A stretch of 64,000 bases of DNA from Thiocapsa imhoffii (GTDB lineage: Bacteria; Pseudomonadota; Gammaproteobacteria; Chromatiales; Chromatiaceae), in the NCBI RefSeq assembly GCF_016583985.1, contig NZ_NRSD01000010.1, positions 62,001-126,000 of the forward strand, written 5' to 3'. Under the pieces are notes generated by a model. That model searched no databases. It worked only from the letters and a program-made list of their open reading frames with translations, and was not told the origin of the DNA. Positions 1-10,231 of the stretch are shown here, piece by piece (within the stretch, counting starts at the first letter, position 1; the number at the start of each line of letters is the position of its first letter). The position numbers were made by a program, and so were the translations under genes.

Positions 1-155
1 ATCCGACGCTGTTGCGCGAACCAATTCTGACCCGCCTCGGTGGTCACACTCTGGTCGTGCGCGGCACTGTGATCGAGTGTCAGCGGCTTGGTGTCGGACA
101 GGACTACGGGTGATGTGATCAGGGTCGCGATCAGGATCAAGAGAGTGGATTTCAT
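1..155 (-). CDS. N-terminus of an exported hypothetical protein, cut by the window edge
   Basis: Reading leftwards from the ATG at 155, the frame stays open to the window edge (51 codons). It begins MKSTLLILIATLITSPVVL, a typical signal peptide with a lysine, a hydrophobic core and a short polar segment (SDTK) that could hold the cleavage site. The mature part starts polar and Gln-rich (QNWFAQQRR). An in-frame upstream ATG at 173 would add six residues; I prefer 155 because the signal peptide then starts cleanly. The family is not recognised. The protein is probably periplasmic or outer-membrane associated. Its C-terminal end lies outside the window. Confidence 0.5.
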   Translation of the reverse strand, partial: MKSTLLILIATLITSPVVLSDTKPLTLDHSAAHDQSVTTEAGQNWFAQQRR

Positions 156-538
156 GAGTCTGTGCTCTGCCATAAATTAAGATAATGCTAATATACTGAT
201 AAATTGATCCTGAGTCAAGTGGTCGGGATAAGGGGATGTCGTGATCTTCGCTGCATGTGGTGACCACGCATCAGCCAGCTGGGAGCCAGCGGGGCTGGTG
301 GAACAATCATGTCCGTCCGACGAGCAGCAGTGCCGGGGGCGAGCCGTCTCAAGGACGAGGGTGTTCCGGTTCCCGGCGCCGAGCACCATCACCAGCCGCT
401 CCTAGTTGGCGGTACAGGAGGGTTTCGCCTCGGCGGTCACGACCGAGCTGTCCAGGCGGCTGGGGAATGCCGTCTGGGAGCAGGCGGGTGGGCTGGGCAG
501 CCTGGACAGCCGCCACTCGCCCCTGCGGGTGGAACTCC
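156..538. other. Gap without a convincing gene
   Basis: About 380 bases between two leftward genes. The open frames here have no recognisable domain and no good ribosome binding site. I see no repeat or RNA gene. The AT-rich stretch around 170-205 could carry the promoter of the exported protein at 1-155. Confidence 0.4.
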
Positions 539-889
539 CTATGCCTCGCCGACATTGCGTACGTGGCCCTTTCTCGTGACGCTGTACTTGCGGCCGATGC
601 GGCGATCGAGCTGCGTCAGCATCTTACGGGTGGCGCGGGTCACGGCTTGCTCCACGCTACGGTCGGCATGATGAACCTTGAGCGGGCGCTTGCCGGCGAA
701 GCGCGCCTCAAGGCCGCATTCGATCTCGCGGCCGGTGCCACCTCTGGGGTCGCACGGATGCAGATGCACCTCAATACGACGCACGAAGTCGTCGAATCGA
801 CCCAGGTGGTCATTGAGCACGGCGAGCACCGTGGCTCGGTCTTCGGCCGACGTTCTCAGGCCGCCACTGCTGTTAATCTGCACGTTCAT
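539..889 (-). CDS. HPF/RaiA-family ribosome-associated protein
   Basis: The 116-residue protein begins MNVQINSSGG at the ATG at 889, preceded by a GAGGAG ribosome binding site; an upstream in-frame start (973) would add an unrelated tail. The pattern is that of the sigma-54 modulation/S30EA family: an N-terminal beta strand, then VLNDHLGRFDDFVRRIEVHL, then an acidic/basic region and a second helix with AVTRATRKMLTQLDRRIGRK. Members bind the 30S decoding region and stabilise idle ribosomes in stationary phase. The length fits the short HPF type. It stands alone, with no rpoN or PTS neighbours, and is followed by transposon remnants. Confident of the superfamily, less so of the exact role. Confidence 0.75.
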   Translation of the reverse strand: MNVQINSSGGLRTSAEDRATVLAVLNDHLGRFDDFVRRIEVHLHPCDPRGGTGREIECGLEARFAGKRPLKVHHADRSVEQAVTRATRKMLTQLDRRIGRKYSVTRKGHVRNVGEA

Positions 890-1112
890 GGATATCGTCT
901 CCTCGACCCAGTCGCGACCTCGCGGAATGCGAGGCGTCGGCAGCAAATCATTAAGCGATTCAGCGTGGCGCAAAGCGCGTCACCTCGCAAGCCCAGAAGG
1001 AGCTATGATCGAAACTGGTGGATGAACGGGGACTGGATGGAGCTTGAGCAGGCGGCGCACCGTTGCTGACCATGTGGTTGTCGAGACCCAAGGCAGCAAC
1101 GACGAGGACGCC

Positions 1113-2060
1113 ATGAGCAACGAGACGAGGACGGGGACCCGATGTGCAAGTGGTGACCGGGTGGAGCCGCTGGGCGAGCTGTGCCTGCCGTTAGAGGAGC
1201 TGATCCGCCGGGGCACGCGGGACATCCTGCAGCGGACGATCGAAGCGGAGGTGGGGCACTTGCTTGAAGAGTTTGCCAGAGTGTTGTTGCTGCTGGACGG
1301 GCGCGGCGCGGTGGTGCGAAACGGCCATTTGCCCACGCTCTTGAGCCGACTGGAGGCGCAGTGGAGCGAGGCGGACCGGGACCTGGCCAGCGGTTCGCTG
1401 GCGGACAGCCGATGCGCCGATTGGTGGATCGACGGCATCCAGACAACGCTGCGCAAGCCCACCGAATCCTGACTCGATAGGCTGCGCGACCTGAAGGCGC
1501 GTGGTCTGCAGGCTGATTCGCGCCTAGCCGTCGGCGACGGGGCTCTGGGGTGCGCTCGATCAGGTTTACCCGGACACCGCTCATCAGCGCTGCTGGTTCC
1601 ACAAGTTGGGCAACGTGCTCAACGCCTAAACCAAGTCGTTGCACGGCAGAGCGAAGGCGGATCTGCAGGCGATCTGGATGGCGGCAACCCGCAAGCAGGC
1701 CATGCAAGCCTTCAGACGCTATGGGGCCAAATACCCCAAAGACACCGCGAAGCTTGAGAACGATCGCGAGGCCCTGCTCGCCGTCTTCGCCTTCCCTGCC
1801 AAACACTGGGTACACCGACGCACCACCAACCCGATCGAGTCGACCTTCGCCACCGCACCGGCCGAACCAAGAACGGCGTCGCCCGCACCACCGTCCTCGT
1901 TCTGGCCTTCAAGATGACCGAAGAGGCCGCCAAGATCTGGCGGCGCATCCGTGCTCCCGAGAACGTGGCCGAACTGCTCGGTGGAGCACGCTACGAAGAC
2001 GAGTTTCCGGTGCCGGACACCCCACCGGAAACCCACGAGGAGCAACGGGAGGCCGCCTGA
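1113..2060 (+). pseudogene. Decayed IS256 (Mutator)-family transposase
   Basis: Three pieces in different frames add up to an IS256-type transposase. The N-terminal piece has ELIRRGTRDILQRTIEAEVG and RNGHLP, hallmarks of the family. The middle piece contains LKARGL, a broken GALGFWGAL-like catalytic region (frameshift near 1550) and WFHKLGNVLNA followed by an in-frame TAA near 1627. The C-terminal piece has HGRAKADLQAIWMA, the WVHRRTTNPIEST motif, another frameshift near 1855, and then LAFKMTEEAAKIWRRI ending at the TGA at 2058-2060. A large part of the DDE domain (about 1470-1490) is deleted. No clear terminal repeats were seen. It is an inactive remnant beside the helicase gene. Confidence 0.85.
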
Positions 2061-2154
2061 ACAACTCGAGCCTCTGAAACTCCCGCCGGTTCCTCGATGG
2101 TGCACAGCGTAAGCCGCCCCGGCCGCGTGCGAGAGAAGATCTTGGAATAGGCGC

Positions 2155-5100
2155 TTACGCCAAATCAGGATACTCAGGTAATTCGCTGCCAACCAATTGA
2201 TGCTCTTCACGCAGCCGTTGTGCCCGCAGCCGTTGTTCTTGGGCACGATCACGCTGGCTAGGTTTTTCGCTGTTGGCGAGGTATTCAGCATACCGCTCGC
2301 GCGCGACGATCAAGCGCTCAGCCATCATACGACGGCCTCGGCGAGTCGCCTCTTGCTCCAGCGCCCATTCATAAAACTGAATGGCTGTCACGTCGTGACC
2401 TAAACGCTCAATAGCAGCGCCGGCAATGTCTCGATCGATGCCAAGATGGGCACAGCCATTCCATTGGTTCCGATTCTGATCGTCACGCAGACGCGGAACA
2501 ATCAACTCGGAAAGTGTCTGCAAGACACGTGCGCCCGAGCCGGTCACACCTCGCGAGCAAGCCAACGGCTCAATGATCTGGCACACAATCAATTCCAATG
2601 CTGTTTGTGTCTGCGCAGCCGTCAGGCTAGGAAAACGCTTACGGAAAGTGTCCTCGTGGGTGAGGTCCTGAGTTAGAGTATTCCACTTGTCATGTTCGGC
2701 GAGAGCCTTGACAAAGACGCCCAGAGCCATCCGCCATTCCTGCTCGTTTTGGTGTGGATCACATGCTCGAAGTCGCTGATCGGCTTTCGTCTCATCCTTC
2801 GACATCGGCAACTCAGTTTCCAGAAGCCTTGAGGCGAACATGCTCGGCAACACACCAGTTCCCGGATAGCGACTCGGGTCAGGATCAAGTTCGATGAAAC
2901 GGTCACCAAGTTGTCGGCGTAGATCGCTAAGCTTTCGCTCATCATCGCTAGTATGTTTGCCTTGATCGAGACTCCAGCGAATACGCTTCGACAAACAAGC
3001 TGCGACCCTTTCATCAAAATAGGTACGTTCCTCCGGCCGAAGTCCAGGGAGTCGCACGGCCCAGGTGTAGTAATCGAGGGCATCATTGAGCCGATTCGCA
3101 CGTTCGATGGCAGCCCCGACAATAGGCAGACTGAGGTTCATCTCGACCACGGTCGTCCAGCGTCGATTGTCTCGATAGAGTCGCTTGCGCAGCAGCACGG
3201 ACAGAGGGTCACGGGCTTCGCCAGGAGCCTCCGCAATAGCGTCATTGAATGCAATGCACTCGACGAGGGCGCGTTCTATGGAAGCACGTTGGTCTAAATC
3301 GAGCCGATCCCGCCAACTATCGATGCGTTCTAAGATGGGTCCGAGTGCCTGCCATTCGCCGGTTTCGACAAGGGCGACAAGATGCAGTCTAAGAGCGCTG
3401 GTAGCCAGGTCGTTCGACGCTTCCAGAATGTGATTGATGTGTCGCCAGAGCCTCTGGGTCAGAGTCACCAGCAAGGGTCCGCTGGTCACCAATCGCTCGC
3501 GCGAAAGCATCTCGACAGCGGGTTGAAAGAGGCCTGTCTCAATAAGTGCTTCGATCAGAATAGCACCGAGAGATTCATTGTTTCTCAGTGTATCGAGCCC
3601 CTGTCCTTGTTGCTGCCAGTCCTGAACGATCTGATCATAATCACTGACTGCCTTCAGAGGCTTTAGCGTGTCCGGCCAAGTGCTGGTAGCATACAAACTG
3701 CGGTGATAAGCATCGTGTGAAGTCTTGTCCGCGTCCTCCCAGAGGCGGCGAGCTTCATCGAAACGCTTCAGACCATAGGCAATGGTCGCGAGCTGCTCGT
3801 TAGGATAGTCAAATTTGCGCGCGACACTGTGGATGACTGTCCAATCGACCAAAGTAGGATTCGCAGAAGAGTGGTGCTTTGACCAGTTAAGCAAGGCGGT
3901 GGCAGCATGCCGCCAGCCGTTGCCCTCCATCACCTGATCTTCCGCCATTTTTGCATTCAGGCGCTTGATCGCACGTGCTGTCTCTTTTGGGTCACCATTC
4001 CAAACGGCTCCTTGATCACACACTGTCAGGCACTTGGCTAAGACTACTCTTAAATCGCTGCACCAATCTCCACGCCATTGTGTTTGAGTGACCAGCTCAA
4101 AGTCAGGAATGGCCCAAAGACACTGCAATGCGCGCTCTTGATCGTCAATCTCGAGGAATCGCTTCGCGGCATCCGCATATTGTCCTTCCAATTGTAATGC
4201 GTGAGCGTGGCACTCGGTGGCCCTTGATTGATCACTTAAACGTTGGAACAGTGTACGTGCTCGCCGCAGCAGTCGGGAGTCCTCCGCGTCCATACCCTCG
4301 CGATACCATTTTTCGGCAAGCGCATGAATTTCGGCATGATCATCTGAGGTTGCACGATCATTGAAGAGTGCCTCCACTTCCTCCGAGTGACCTTCCTGGA
4401 CCAGCAGGATACGATCACCTCCCCAGTCCGAGGGGTTGATATTGGCCTGAAGATGTTGAGCAAGCTGCTCAGCATCCATATTTTGCATAATTCCCCAGAA
4501 AGTCTGGAAAGTTGTTGGATCATCAAGGATCACGAGACGGCGGCGGGCGCGACTGGCAGCAACGTAGAGCCGGTTGAGGAAATATTCCCATTCGATCGTG
4601 ATACTTGGCCCTGGATCAGCTCCGCCTTCACCTCGTAGGCGTGCAGCCAAAGAAGGGGGACAGGTCGCACCGAAACGATACAAGATCACAATCTCATCAT
4701 ATTCGAGTCCCTTGGCCATGGTTGGACTGAGCACTGTACTCGGTATGCCTTCTTCATCCCGCTCGACTGTGGTGTTCAGTAGAGGATCATTCGCGACCAG
4801 TTCAGTTTCCTCGTCCTCATGACAATTGGGAATGATGACCAGCGCGCTGTAGCTGAGAAGTCGCTTGGCTTGCGGGTGATTGACAGACAGTAAAAAAGGC
4901 CTGGTTGCTGTAGGGCTTGGAAACCAAGCCTCCTGTGGCCTAACGTTATAGTTCTCACCAAAGAGACACAACCTTAATAACTGGATGTAGTTGCAAAAGT
5001 CAACGACCTGTTTGGATGAGCGATAATTTGCAGCTAGTTCTTGGTAATTAAATCCAGAGGTGCTGCGCACGCGATGTTCTAGCGGCTTCAGAAGATAATC

Positions 5101-6909
5101 ATGGAAGCTGGATTTCACTGCTTCCCAACGGAAGCCAGTGGGGTTCAGTGTCTGTAATGGATCCCCGGCAAACACAAAGGGGACATGTCCAATCGAATAG
5201 GCTGGAACCGTGCGATCCGAAAAGAGTGAGAGGTGATACAATATCTTCAACTCAAGTGCTGTAAAGTCCTGGGCTTCATCACAGAAGATTGCTGGATAAC
5301 AACGAGGGAAGGTGCCCTCGGTCAAGACTTTGACGGCAAGATCTTGATCGTCCCAATAGCCATTTTCTTCGCAGTATGGGCGATACCAGCGTTGCCAAAC
5401 ATGGTTGAACACTTCTGTATAATCCGTATCGGTTACGCTTTTATAGCGACGAGGTAACGCTTTGTATGCCTCGGGATTCAGATAATCCTGCTCCGCATGG
5501 GCCATACCTTTGATGTAGGTTCGCAGAATGTGCCACACGAGGTCGACGCCAAATTTCTTTTTTTCTTTCCATGGCGCACGCTGCTCCCAAAGACGTTTGA
5601 ATTGCGCGTAACCGATCCGTTGTTCCCTCGAAAATCCGGCACGAACCTCAAGGGGGAGCAGGCTTACCAAGAACTCACGAAAAAGCTTGAACGTCTGATC
5701 GAAAACTTCGTCTTTATGAGCAATATAGTTGTCATGCCATTGCTCGTCACGCTTGAGCAAAATTCCTGCGTTTGCTTCTAGTAGCTTGACAACGTGGCTT
5801 CGGGCCGTCTTGAGTAGATTCTCGCTGTAGGTCAGATACAGAGGTGTATAACCTGGGTTCGGGCTCCAGTGAGCAAAGCAAAGGTAAAGATAGTCTTTGA
5901 TGAGATAGTGTAGCAAAGTCGATTTACCACTGCCGGCACGGCCATTTATGAAAAGCGGAAAGCGGCTTTGTGACTGATAATAGATCAGCGCGAGGACGTC
6001 ACTCTCTTCGGGGGATAAAGAAAGGTTTCCCTCTTTCTGATCCTGAATCTGAAAATACTCCTCTGAATCCAGCAAGAATACGTCTAGAGGATATGCCCGA
6101 CGTGTATTTCGAATGAGTGTTTCGCGATCGACATCCGTAGAATGTTGATGGTCTTCTGAACGATCATGTCCTTCAATCAGTGGTGTTGGCGTGTTGACAT
6201 TTTTTGTAGTGAGATCGAGCAAGACAAGAACATGATGTGAAGGGAAGTATTGAAAGTGGATGCGGATCTCTTCGTCATCTAGATCGACGTAGCCAGGTTC
6301 GAGATATGGGATGAGAAGATCACCCTGTGGTTGGGAACCTTGACGGTGGAAACATTCAACCTGCTCATAGATTTTTTGCTGAAAGACTCGATGAATTGCG
6401 TTTCCACTCCGTTTGAATTGTTGTTGCCCTTGAGCCTGGATCCAACTCTCAGTTTCAAGCACCATGACCTCGGTTGCGGGTGTTCCTTCCTGGGTCAGCC
6501 AGATTGATTCTTCCGGGCTAGGATTCGGAGGACGCGGTGGTTCAGGGTTATGTTCGAAGACGCGGATCCGTTCAGCAAACGTCTCGCTTTCCTGATCGTC
6601 GATTCGATGATAGCGATCATCGGCACAGCCGAACCTGATGCCCTGCCAGAGTTCATCATATTTTTGGTCACCGCGGCTCAGAAAGGCGAACGCACAGAGC
6701 AGACAGTAGTCTCCGCGGGTATGCTTTGAAAAGACAACGCGAAAGTCTCGGCCTAAATCTTTTTTATAATAGCGGTTATCGAATTGATTGAGCAGTACGA
6801 GAGTTTGATCCTCTTCTATCTTGCGGAGTAGATTGCGCATTTCATCAAGCCGTGCGTGAGTGACGGCGGCTATTTCGGCATCGTGTGTCATGCAAGTCAG
6901 AATTGTCAT
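2155..6909 (-). CDS. Large UvrD-like superfamily 1 helicase with long helical tail
   Basis: 1584 residues; the start at 6909 has AAGGAAAAT upstream. SF1 helicase motifs are in order: Walker A GRAGSGKST (about residues 323-331), motif II DEAQD (about 545), motif III GDPLQTLNPTGF (about 586), NYRSS (about 631), a motif V-like SPTMAKGLEYDEIVILY, and motif VI LYVAASRARRRLVILDD (about 785). About 300 residues precede the helicase with no recognised domain. The roughly 780 residues after it are helical and TPR-like (AEKWYREGMDAED, RLFQRLSDQSRATECH), as in TRANK1/ZNFX-type UvrD ATPases. It is probably a cytoplasmic nucleic-acid-dependent ATPase. A defence role is inferred from its size, its lone position between transposon remnants and the surrounding defence genes. 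The gene appears intact. Confidence 0.75.
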   Translation of the reverse strand: MTILTCMTHDAEIAAVTHARLDEMRNLLRKIEEDQTLVLLNQFDNRYYKKDLGRDFRVVFSKHTRGDYCLLCAFAFLSRGDQKYDELWQGIRFGCADDRYHRIDDQESETFAERIRVFEHNPEPPRPPNPSPEESIWLTQEGTPATEVMVLETESWIQAQGQQQFKRSGNAIHRVFQQKIYEQVECFHRQGSQPQGDLLIPYLEPGYVDLDDEEIRIHFQYFPSHHVLVLLDLTTKNVNTPTPLIEGHDRSEDHQHSTDVDRETLIRNTRRAYPLDVFLLDSEEYFQIQDQKEGNLSLSPEESDVLALIYYQSQSRFPLFINGRAGSGKSTLLHYLIKDYLYLCFAHWSPNPGYTPLYLTYSENLLKTARSHVVKLLEANAGILLKRDEQWHDNYIAHKDEVFDQTFKLFREFLVSLLPLEVRAGFSREQRIGYAQFKRLWEQRAPWKEKKKFGVDLVWHILRTYIKGMAHAEQDYLNPEAYKALPRRYKSVTDTDYTEVFNHVWQRWYRPYCEENGYWDDQDLAVKVLTEGTFPRCYPAIFCDEAQDFTALELKILYHLSLFSDRTVPAYSIGHVPFVFAGDPLQTLNPTGFRWEAVKSSFHDYLLKPLEHRVRSTSGFNYQELAANYRSSKQVVDFCNYIQLLRLCLFGENYNVRPQEAWFPSPTATRPFLLSVNHPQAKRLLSYSALVIIPNCHEDEETELVANDPLLNTTVERDEEGIPSTVLSPTMAKGLEYDEIVILYRFGATCPPSLAARLRGEGGADPGPSITIEWEYFLNRLYVAASRARRRLVILDDPTTFQTFWGIMQNMDAEQLAQHLQANINPSDWGGDRILLVQEGHSEEVEALFNDRATSDDHAEIHALAEKWYREGMDAEDSRLLRRARTLFQRLSDQSRATECHAHALQLEGQYADAAKRFLEIDDQERALQCLWAIPDFELVTQTQWRGDWCSDLRVVLAKCLTVCDQGAVWNGDPKETARAIKRLNAKMAEDQVMEGNGWRHAATALLNWSKHHSSANPTLVDWTVIHSVARKFDYPNEQLATIAYGLKRFDEARRLWEDADKTSHDAYHRSLYATSTWPDTLKPLKAVSDYDQIVQDWQQQGQGLDTLRNNESLGAILIEALIETGLFQPAVEMLSRERLVTSGPLLVTLTQRLWRHINHILEASNDLATSALRLHLVALVETGEWQALGPILERIDSWRDRLDLDQRASIERALVECIAFNDAIAEAPGEARDPLSVLLRKRLYRDNRRWTTVVEMNLSLPIVGAAIERANRLNDALDYYTWAVRLPGLRPEERTYFDERVAACLSKRIRWSLDQGKHTSDDERKLSDLRRQLGDRFIELDPDPSRYPGTGVLPSMFASRLLETELPMSKDETKADQRLRACDPHQNEQEWRMALGVFVKALAEHDKWNTLTQDLTHEDTFRKRFPSLTAAQTQTALELIVCQIIEPLACSRGVTGSGARVLQTLSELIVPRLRDDQNRNQWNGCAHLGIDRDIAGAAIERLGHDVTAIQFYEWALEQEATRRGRRMMAERLIVARERYAEYLANSEKPSQRDRAQEQRLRAQRLREEHQLVGSELPEYPDLA

Positions 6910-8133
6910 GTTTCCATTTTCCTTTTCAATACACTTGCGAATAACAGCAGCAGTACGTTGCAGCCTTGTTCTCGATCCTGGTCGCCGTGTTGGCCTGCGT
7001 GCGGTGTTGTTCTGCGGTCTGGTCCTGCGCGGGTAGCGCCTGCGGGGTAAACAGCGTTGATGAACTGCTCCTGTACTGACGCTTCCAAGTCTGGGGCAGC
7101 GCGATGCAATCGAACTTTGCGGCCCAGGTGATCGGAGTGTTAGGGGAGAACGCTAGGTTGATGGTGTTGGAGTAACTCTCGCGTGGAGCGTGAAGAAAAC
7201 CCTGGGAGTAGAAGGAACTGAGAAACGTCTCGGCATGCGGATGCAGTCCAGTACCCTCATCGGGGGTCTTTTGAATCGTCTCCAATCCGCGTCCCATCCA
7301 GATCGCCGCGTTGCGAACCACCACGTTTTACTCCGACAGAACAAAGAAGTACGTCACTGGATCACTGGCCACTAAGCTGGCCCCTGGGTGTAAAGGTTTT
7401 GTCCAGCAGTCCCAGACTTGTTGGAGGCCGCACCTTTGCACATCGACCCGAAACAAAGGTGAGTTATCCTTTCCAAGAGTAGGAAATTTCCATGTCCGTG
7501 ACAAATCTCTGCACACACATCACTGGGGACTGGGGACTGCTTCATGGACAGCGCTGCGCTGAGAAACGCTAGTCCAAAGCCTCGGGACTGAGCGTATCGG
7601 GCTGTGCTAGGACCTGCAGCCGGTCGCGCCTTGGGACTGGCTATCAAGCAATCGGTCGCGTCCAACCAAGCCGCATGTGTGCGAGTGCCCGTGCGATTCC
7701 GGACAGCTTTGTATCGAGCCGCATCGTGGGATCTATTGCGTGTGGGAGACTGGGTCGAAGCGGTATTTCCCGCAGGATTGAAGAGACTCATACCTGTCAT
7801 AACCACCAAAACGGGACCACCATGATGCGATCGCCAGCGTGGCTTTTGGGCATTATGAATCCAGAGGCACAGAAAAACTTTGCACGGATCCGGGGCCGCT
7901 TCGAGGGGTGGGATCGGGGCTGGAGGAGCCACGTGGTCATCCCGGCCTGGATCATCATAGTCAGTGCGGGGCTGGCGAAGCGTGGTGCGGTTGTCACCAT
8001 GAAGCCATCCCTGACGGACTGCTGTGTTTGCACTTCACCGGATCCAGTCTCGTCAGTCATCGCGATCTGGTGTACGCTTGGACGCATGGAGGTGTGTTCC
8101 CACCCGGGAACGCACGCAAGGAGTAGGAATGGC
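6910..8133. other. 1.2 kb stretch without a convincing gene
   Basis: Several open frames exist on both strands but none shows a domain, a good start or consistent codon use. A leftward frame near 7200-7320 contains ETFLSSFYSQGFLHAPRES and could be a scrap of a lost gene. The region may be decayed mobile DNA. No tRNA, array or clear inverted repeat was found. Confidence 0.35.
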
Positions 8134-9067
8134 GTGAGCGATCAGGATACCGCGATCCGCATGGCCGCCTTCGCGTGGTGCCGTCAACTGCTCCGCGCAC
8201 AGGGCGGCGCGGTGCCGTGGGTGGCGATCCAACACGGGTTCACCTGTGAGGGTGAGAACATCCATCTCGGCAGCACTCCGCGCGGGATTCATCGCCCGGC
8301 GCAGATGCGTCGCGGCGTGCTGAGCATCAAGACCACCAAGCCCAAACGCGGGCGCACCGCGCGCTACGATGATGCGCTCGGTGACGATGGCGACTTCATA
8401 GATGCGTTCCAGGATGATGACCCGAACAGTCGGGACAATGTCGCTCTGCGCGAGTCCTTCGAGGAACAGTCCCCGCTGATCTATTTCTACGCCCTGGTTT
8501 CGGGCGTCTACGACATCCTCTTTCCCTGCTACGTAGCGGCCTGGGATACGCACGTCTTGCGTTGCAGGGTGGCGGTCGGCAGCGCGCATGAACTGGATGA
8601 GCGTGCACAGATCCGCGTTCCACAGCAGCCTCTTGAACGGCGCTACACCACCGTAGAGGCCAAGGTGCGCTTGCAGCAGGGCGAATTTCGCGAACTGGTG
8701 CTTGAGGCCAATGACCGCCAATGCGCGATCGCAGGGTTGCCGATCGCGCGCTTACTGGAAGCGGCGTACATCATTCCGGATCGCGATGACCGCGGACGCC
8801 CTGAGGTCAGCAACGGGCTCTGTCTCTCGACCCTGCATCACAGTGCCTACGACCGTTGCCATCCTGGGCATCGACCCGGAGGCTGTACCAGGTGGCCCCG
8901 CGGTGCTCAAGCAGCACGATGGGCCGACCCTAGAGCAGGCGCCCAAGGGGTATCACGGGCAGCGGATTCGGTGGTCACGGCATGCCGAGGGTCGGCCGAA
9001 TCGGGAGGCATTGGTGGAGCGGTTTGAGGGGTTTCGGGCGGTGGCTCTGGGGTTAGAGTCGCTGTGA
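8134..9067 (+). pseudogene. Frameshifted HNH endonuclease (HNH_2 type) with altered catalytic histidine
   Basis: The GTG at 8134 has AAGGAG ten bases upstream. The N-terminal part (FEEQSPLIYFYALVSGVYD, FPCYVAAWD) and the C-terminal ECAI-like segment (NDRQCAIAGLP-LLEAA) match prokaryotic HNH endonucleases of the HNH_2 (McrA-like) type. The usual AAHIIPD is here AAYIIPD, so the first metal-site histidine is tyrosine; the later NGLCLSTLHHSAYD is normal. Just after this, near 8850, the frame shifts: the expected tail LGIDPEAVPGG...GPTLEQAPKGYHGQR continues in the next frame to the TGA at 9065-9067. Both changes suggest a dead restriction-like nuclease. A sequencing error could explain the frameshift but less easily the substitution. 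Confidence 0.8.
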
Positions 9068-9171
9068 TATGGCTGGTTAAGCAGAAACGGAAAGTATGAA
9101 ATAGATTGGATGAAGGCAGTTAAGAGATTTATCGTGTATTTCTAGCTTTTGCAATAAAAAATATAGTATAA

Positions 9172-10213
9172 AAGAGTTGTGCCTTGAGCCTAAAGCTCTA
9201 TCGCATTGATCATAGAATTTAGTGGGAACTACTATTGAAGAAATTAAACGATGACAGTCTTTGTTCAATTAACTGAAATCAAATTCGATCGAACCATCAA
9301 AGAAACTATTGGCATGTCCCGAGAGAAATTTGATGCCCTCGCTACTGTCTTCGCTGATGCTTATGACTAAATGTTGCAGGAAAAACTCCGTAACAAGCAA
9401 ATCAAATACTTACCAAAAAGAGGCCCTTCGTTTGTTCTCGATACCCACGAAAAGCGTCTCTTTTTCGTCCTCTACGATCTTGACAACCTATCCCACGTTC
9501 GATGTTTTTGGCTTTCATTTTAAACTCAGCGCAGGCCGTGCACACGATAACGTTGTGTTGTACTCCGACGTGCTCAACCACGCTCTTGGGTCCCTGAACA
9601 TTACACCGAAGCAAACGGTTCAGTCACGCAACGAGATCAAAAATATTATTGAAAAATATGACAATATTATCGTTGATGGAACAGAGTTCGCCTGCGACCG
9701 ACCGTCGGATGACGACCACTAAAAGAAACGATACAGCGGTTAAAAAAAGACATACCGTCAAAGTTTTAACGCTCACCAGTCATGACCTGAAAATACTTGA
9801 CATGAGTCCCTTTTTGGTGACCTAGTACATGACGATACGATCATAAAAAAATGCCTACCTCCACATATTTCTTGGTTTGAGGGCATGACCCTGAGGGCTA
9901 ACCTTGGCTTTCTTGGCGCAACAACTGATTTTGGACGTGGAGCCGACATTCGTTTACCTCATAACAGGCCAAAGCGATCAAAGCTGCATCCACATCCGCG
10001 CTTAACCAAAATTCGACAAAGAGCGAATCGTCATCACTCCAGTATCCGTGTCCTTGTCGAGCATGCGATCACTGGAACCAAATCATTTCATTGTCTCAAG
10101 CACCGGATTCAGAACCAGTCATCTGCACTCATAGATCAATTTTTTGGCTTTGCAGGTGGTCTTTGTAACTACCAAATCATAAACTTTAACATCTAGACGT
10201 TCGTAACAACTCT
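9172..10213 (+). mobile_element. Decayed IS5-family (ISL2-like) element, copy 1
   Basis: The element surrounds the transposase remnant at 9251-10196. AGAGTTGT near 9173 mirrors ACAACTCT near 10205, a plausible short terminal inverted repeat. The sequence is AT-rich compared with flanking DNA. A 3' piece of a second copy lies at 17152-17455 and shares the same right end (CGTAACAACTCT). Confidence 0.6.
9251..10196 (+). pseudogene. IS5-family DDE transposase, broken
   Basis: The ATG at 9251 opens MTVFVQLTEIKFDRTIKETI and reaches an in-frame TAA near 9367. Later pieces in other frames give KLRNKQIKYLPKRG, TYPTFDVFGFHFKLSAGRAHD, IIVDGTEFACDRPSDDDH (the first catalytic Asp region), KKRHTVKVLTLTSHD, GFLGATTDFGRGADIRLPHNRPK and VLVEHAITGTKSFHCLKHR. 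This is the order found in DDE_Tnp_4 transposases of the IS5/ISL2 group. At least four frame changes or stops make it inactive. Confidence 0.8.
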
Positions 10214-10231
10214 AAAGATAGTGTACGAAAG

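Noticed and set aside
7372..7932. Leftward frame of 186 codons in the gap before the HNH gene
   Set aside because: No ribosome binding site, no domain character, and it overlaps other equally plain frames.
7675..8133. Upstream extension of the HNH frame
   Set aside because: No family character; the GTG at 8134 has a good ribosome binding site and fits the domain start.
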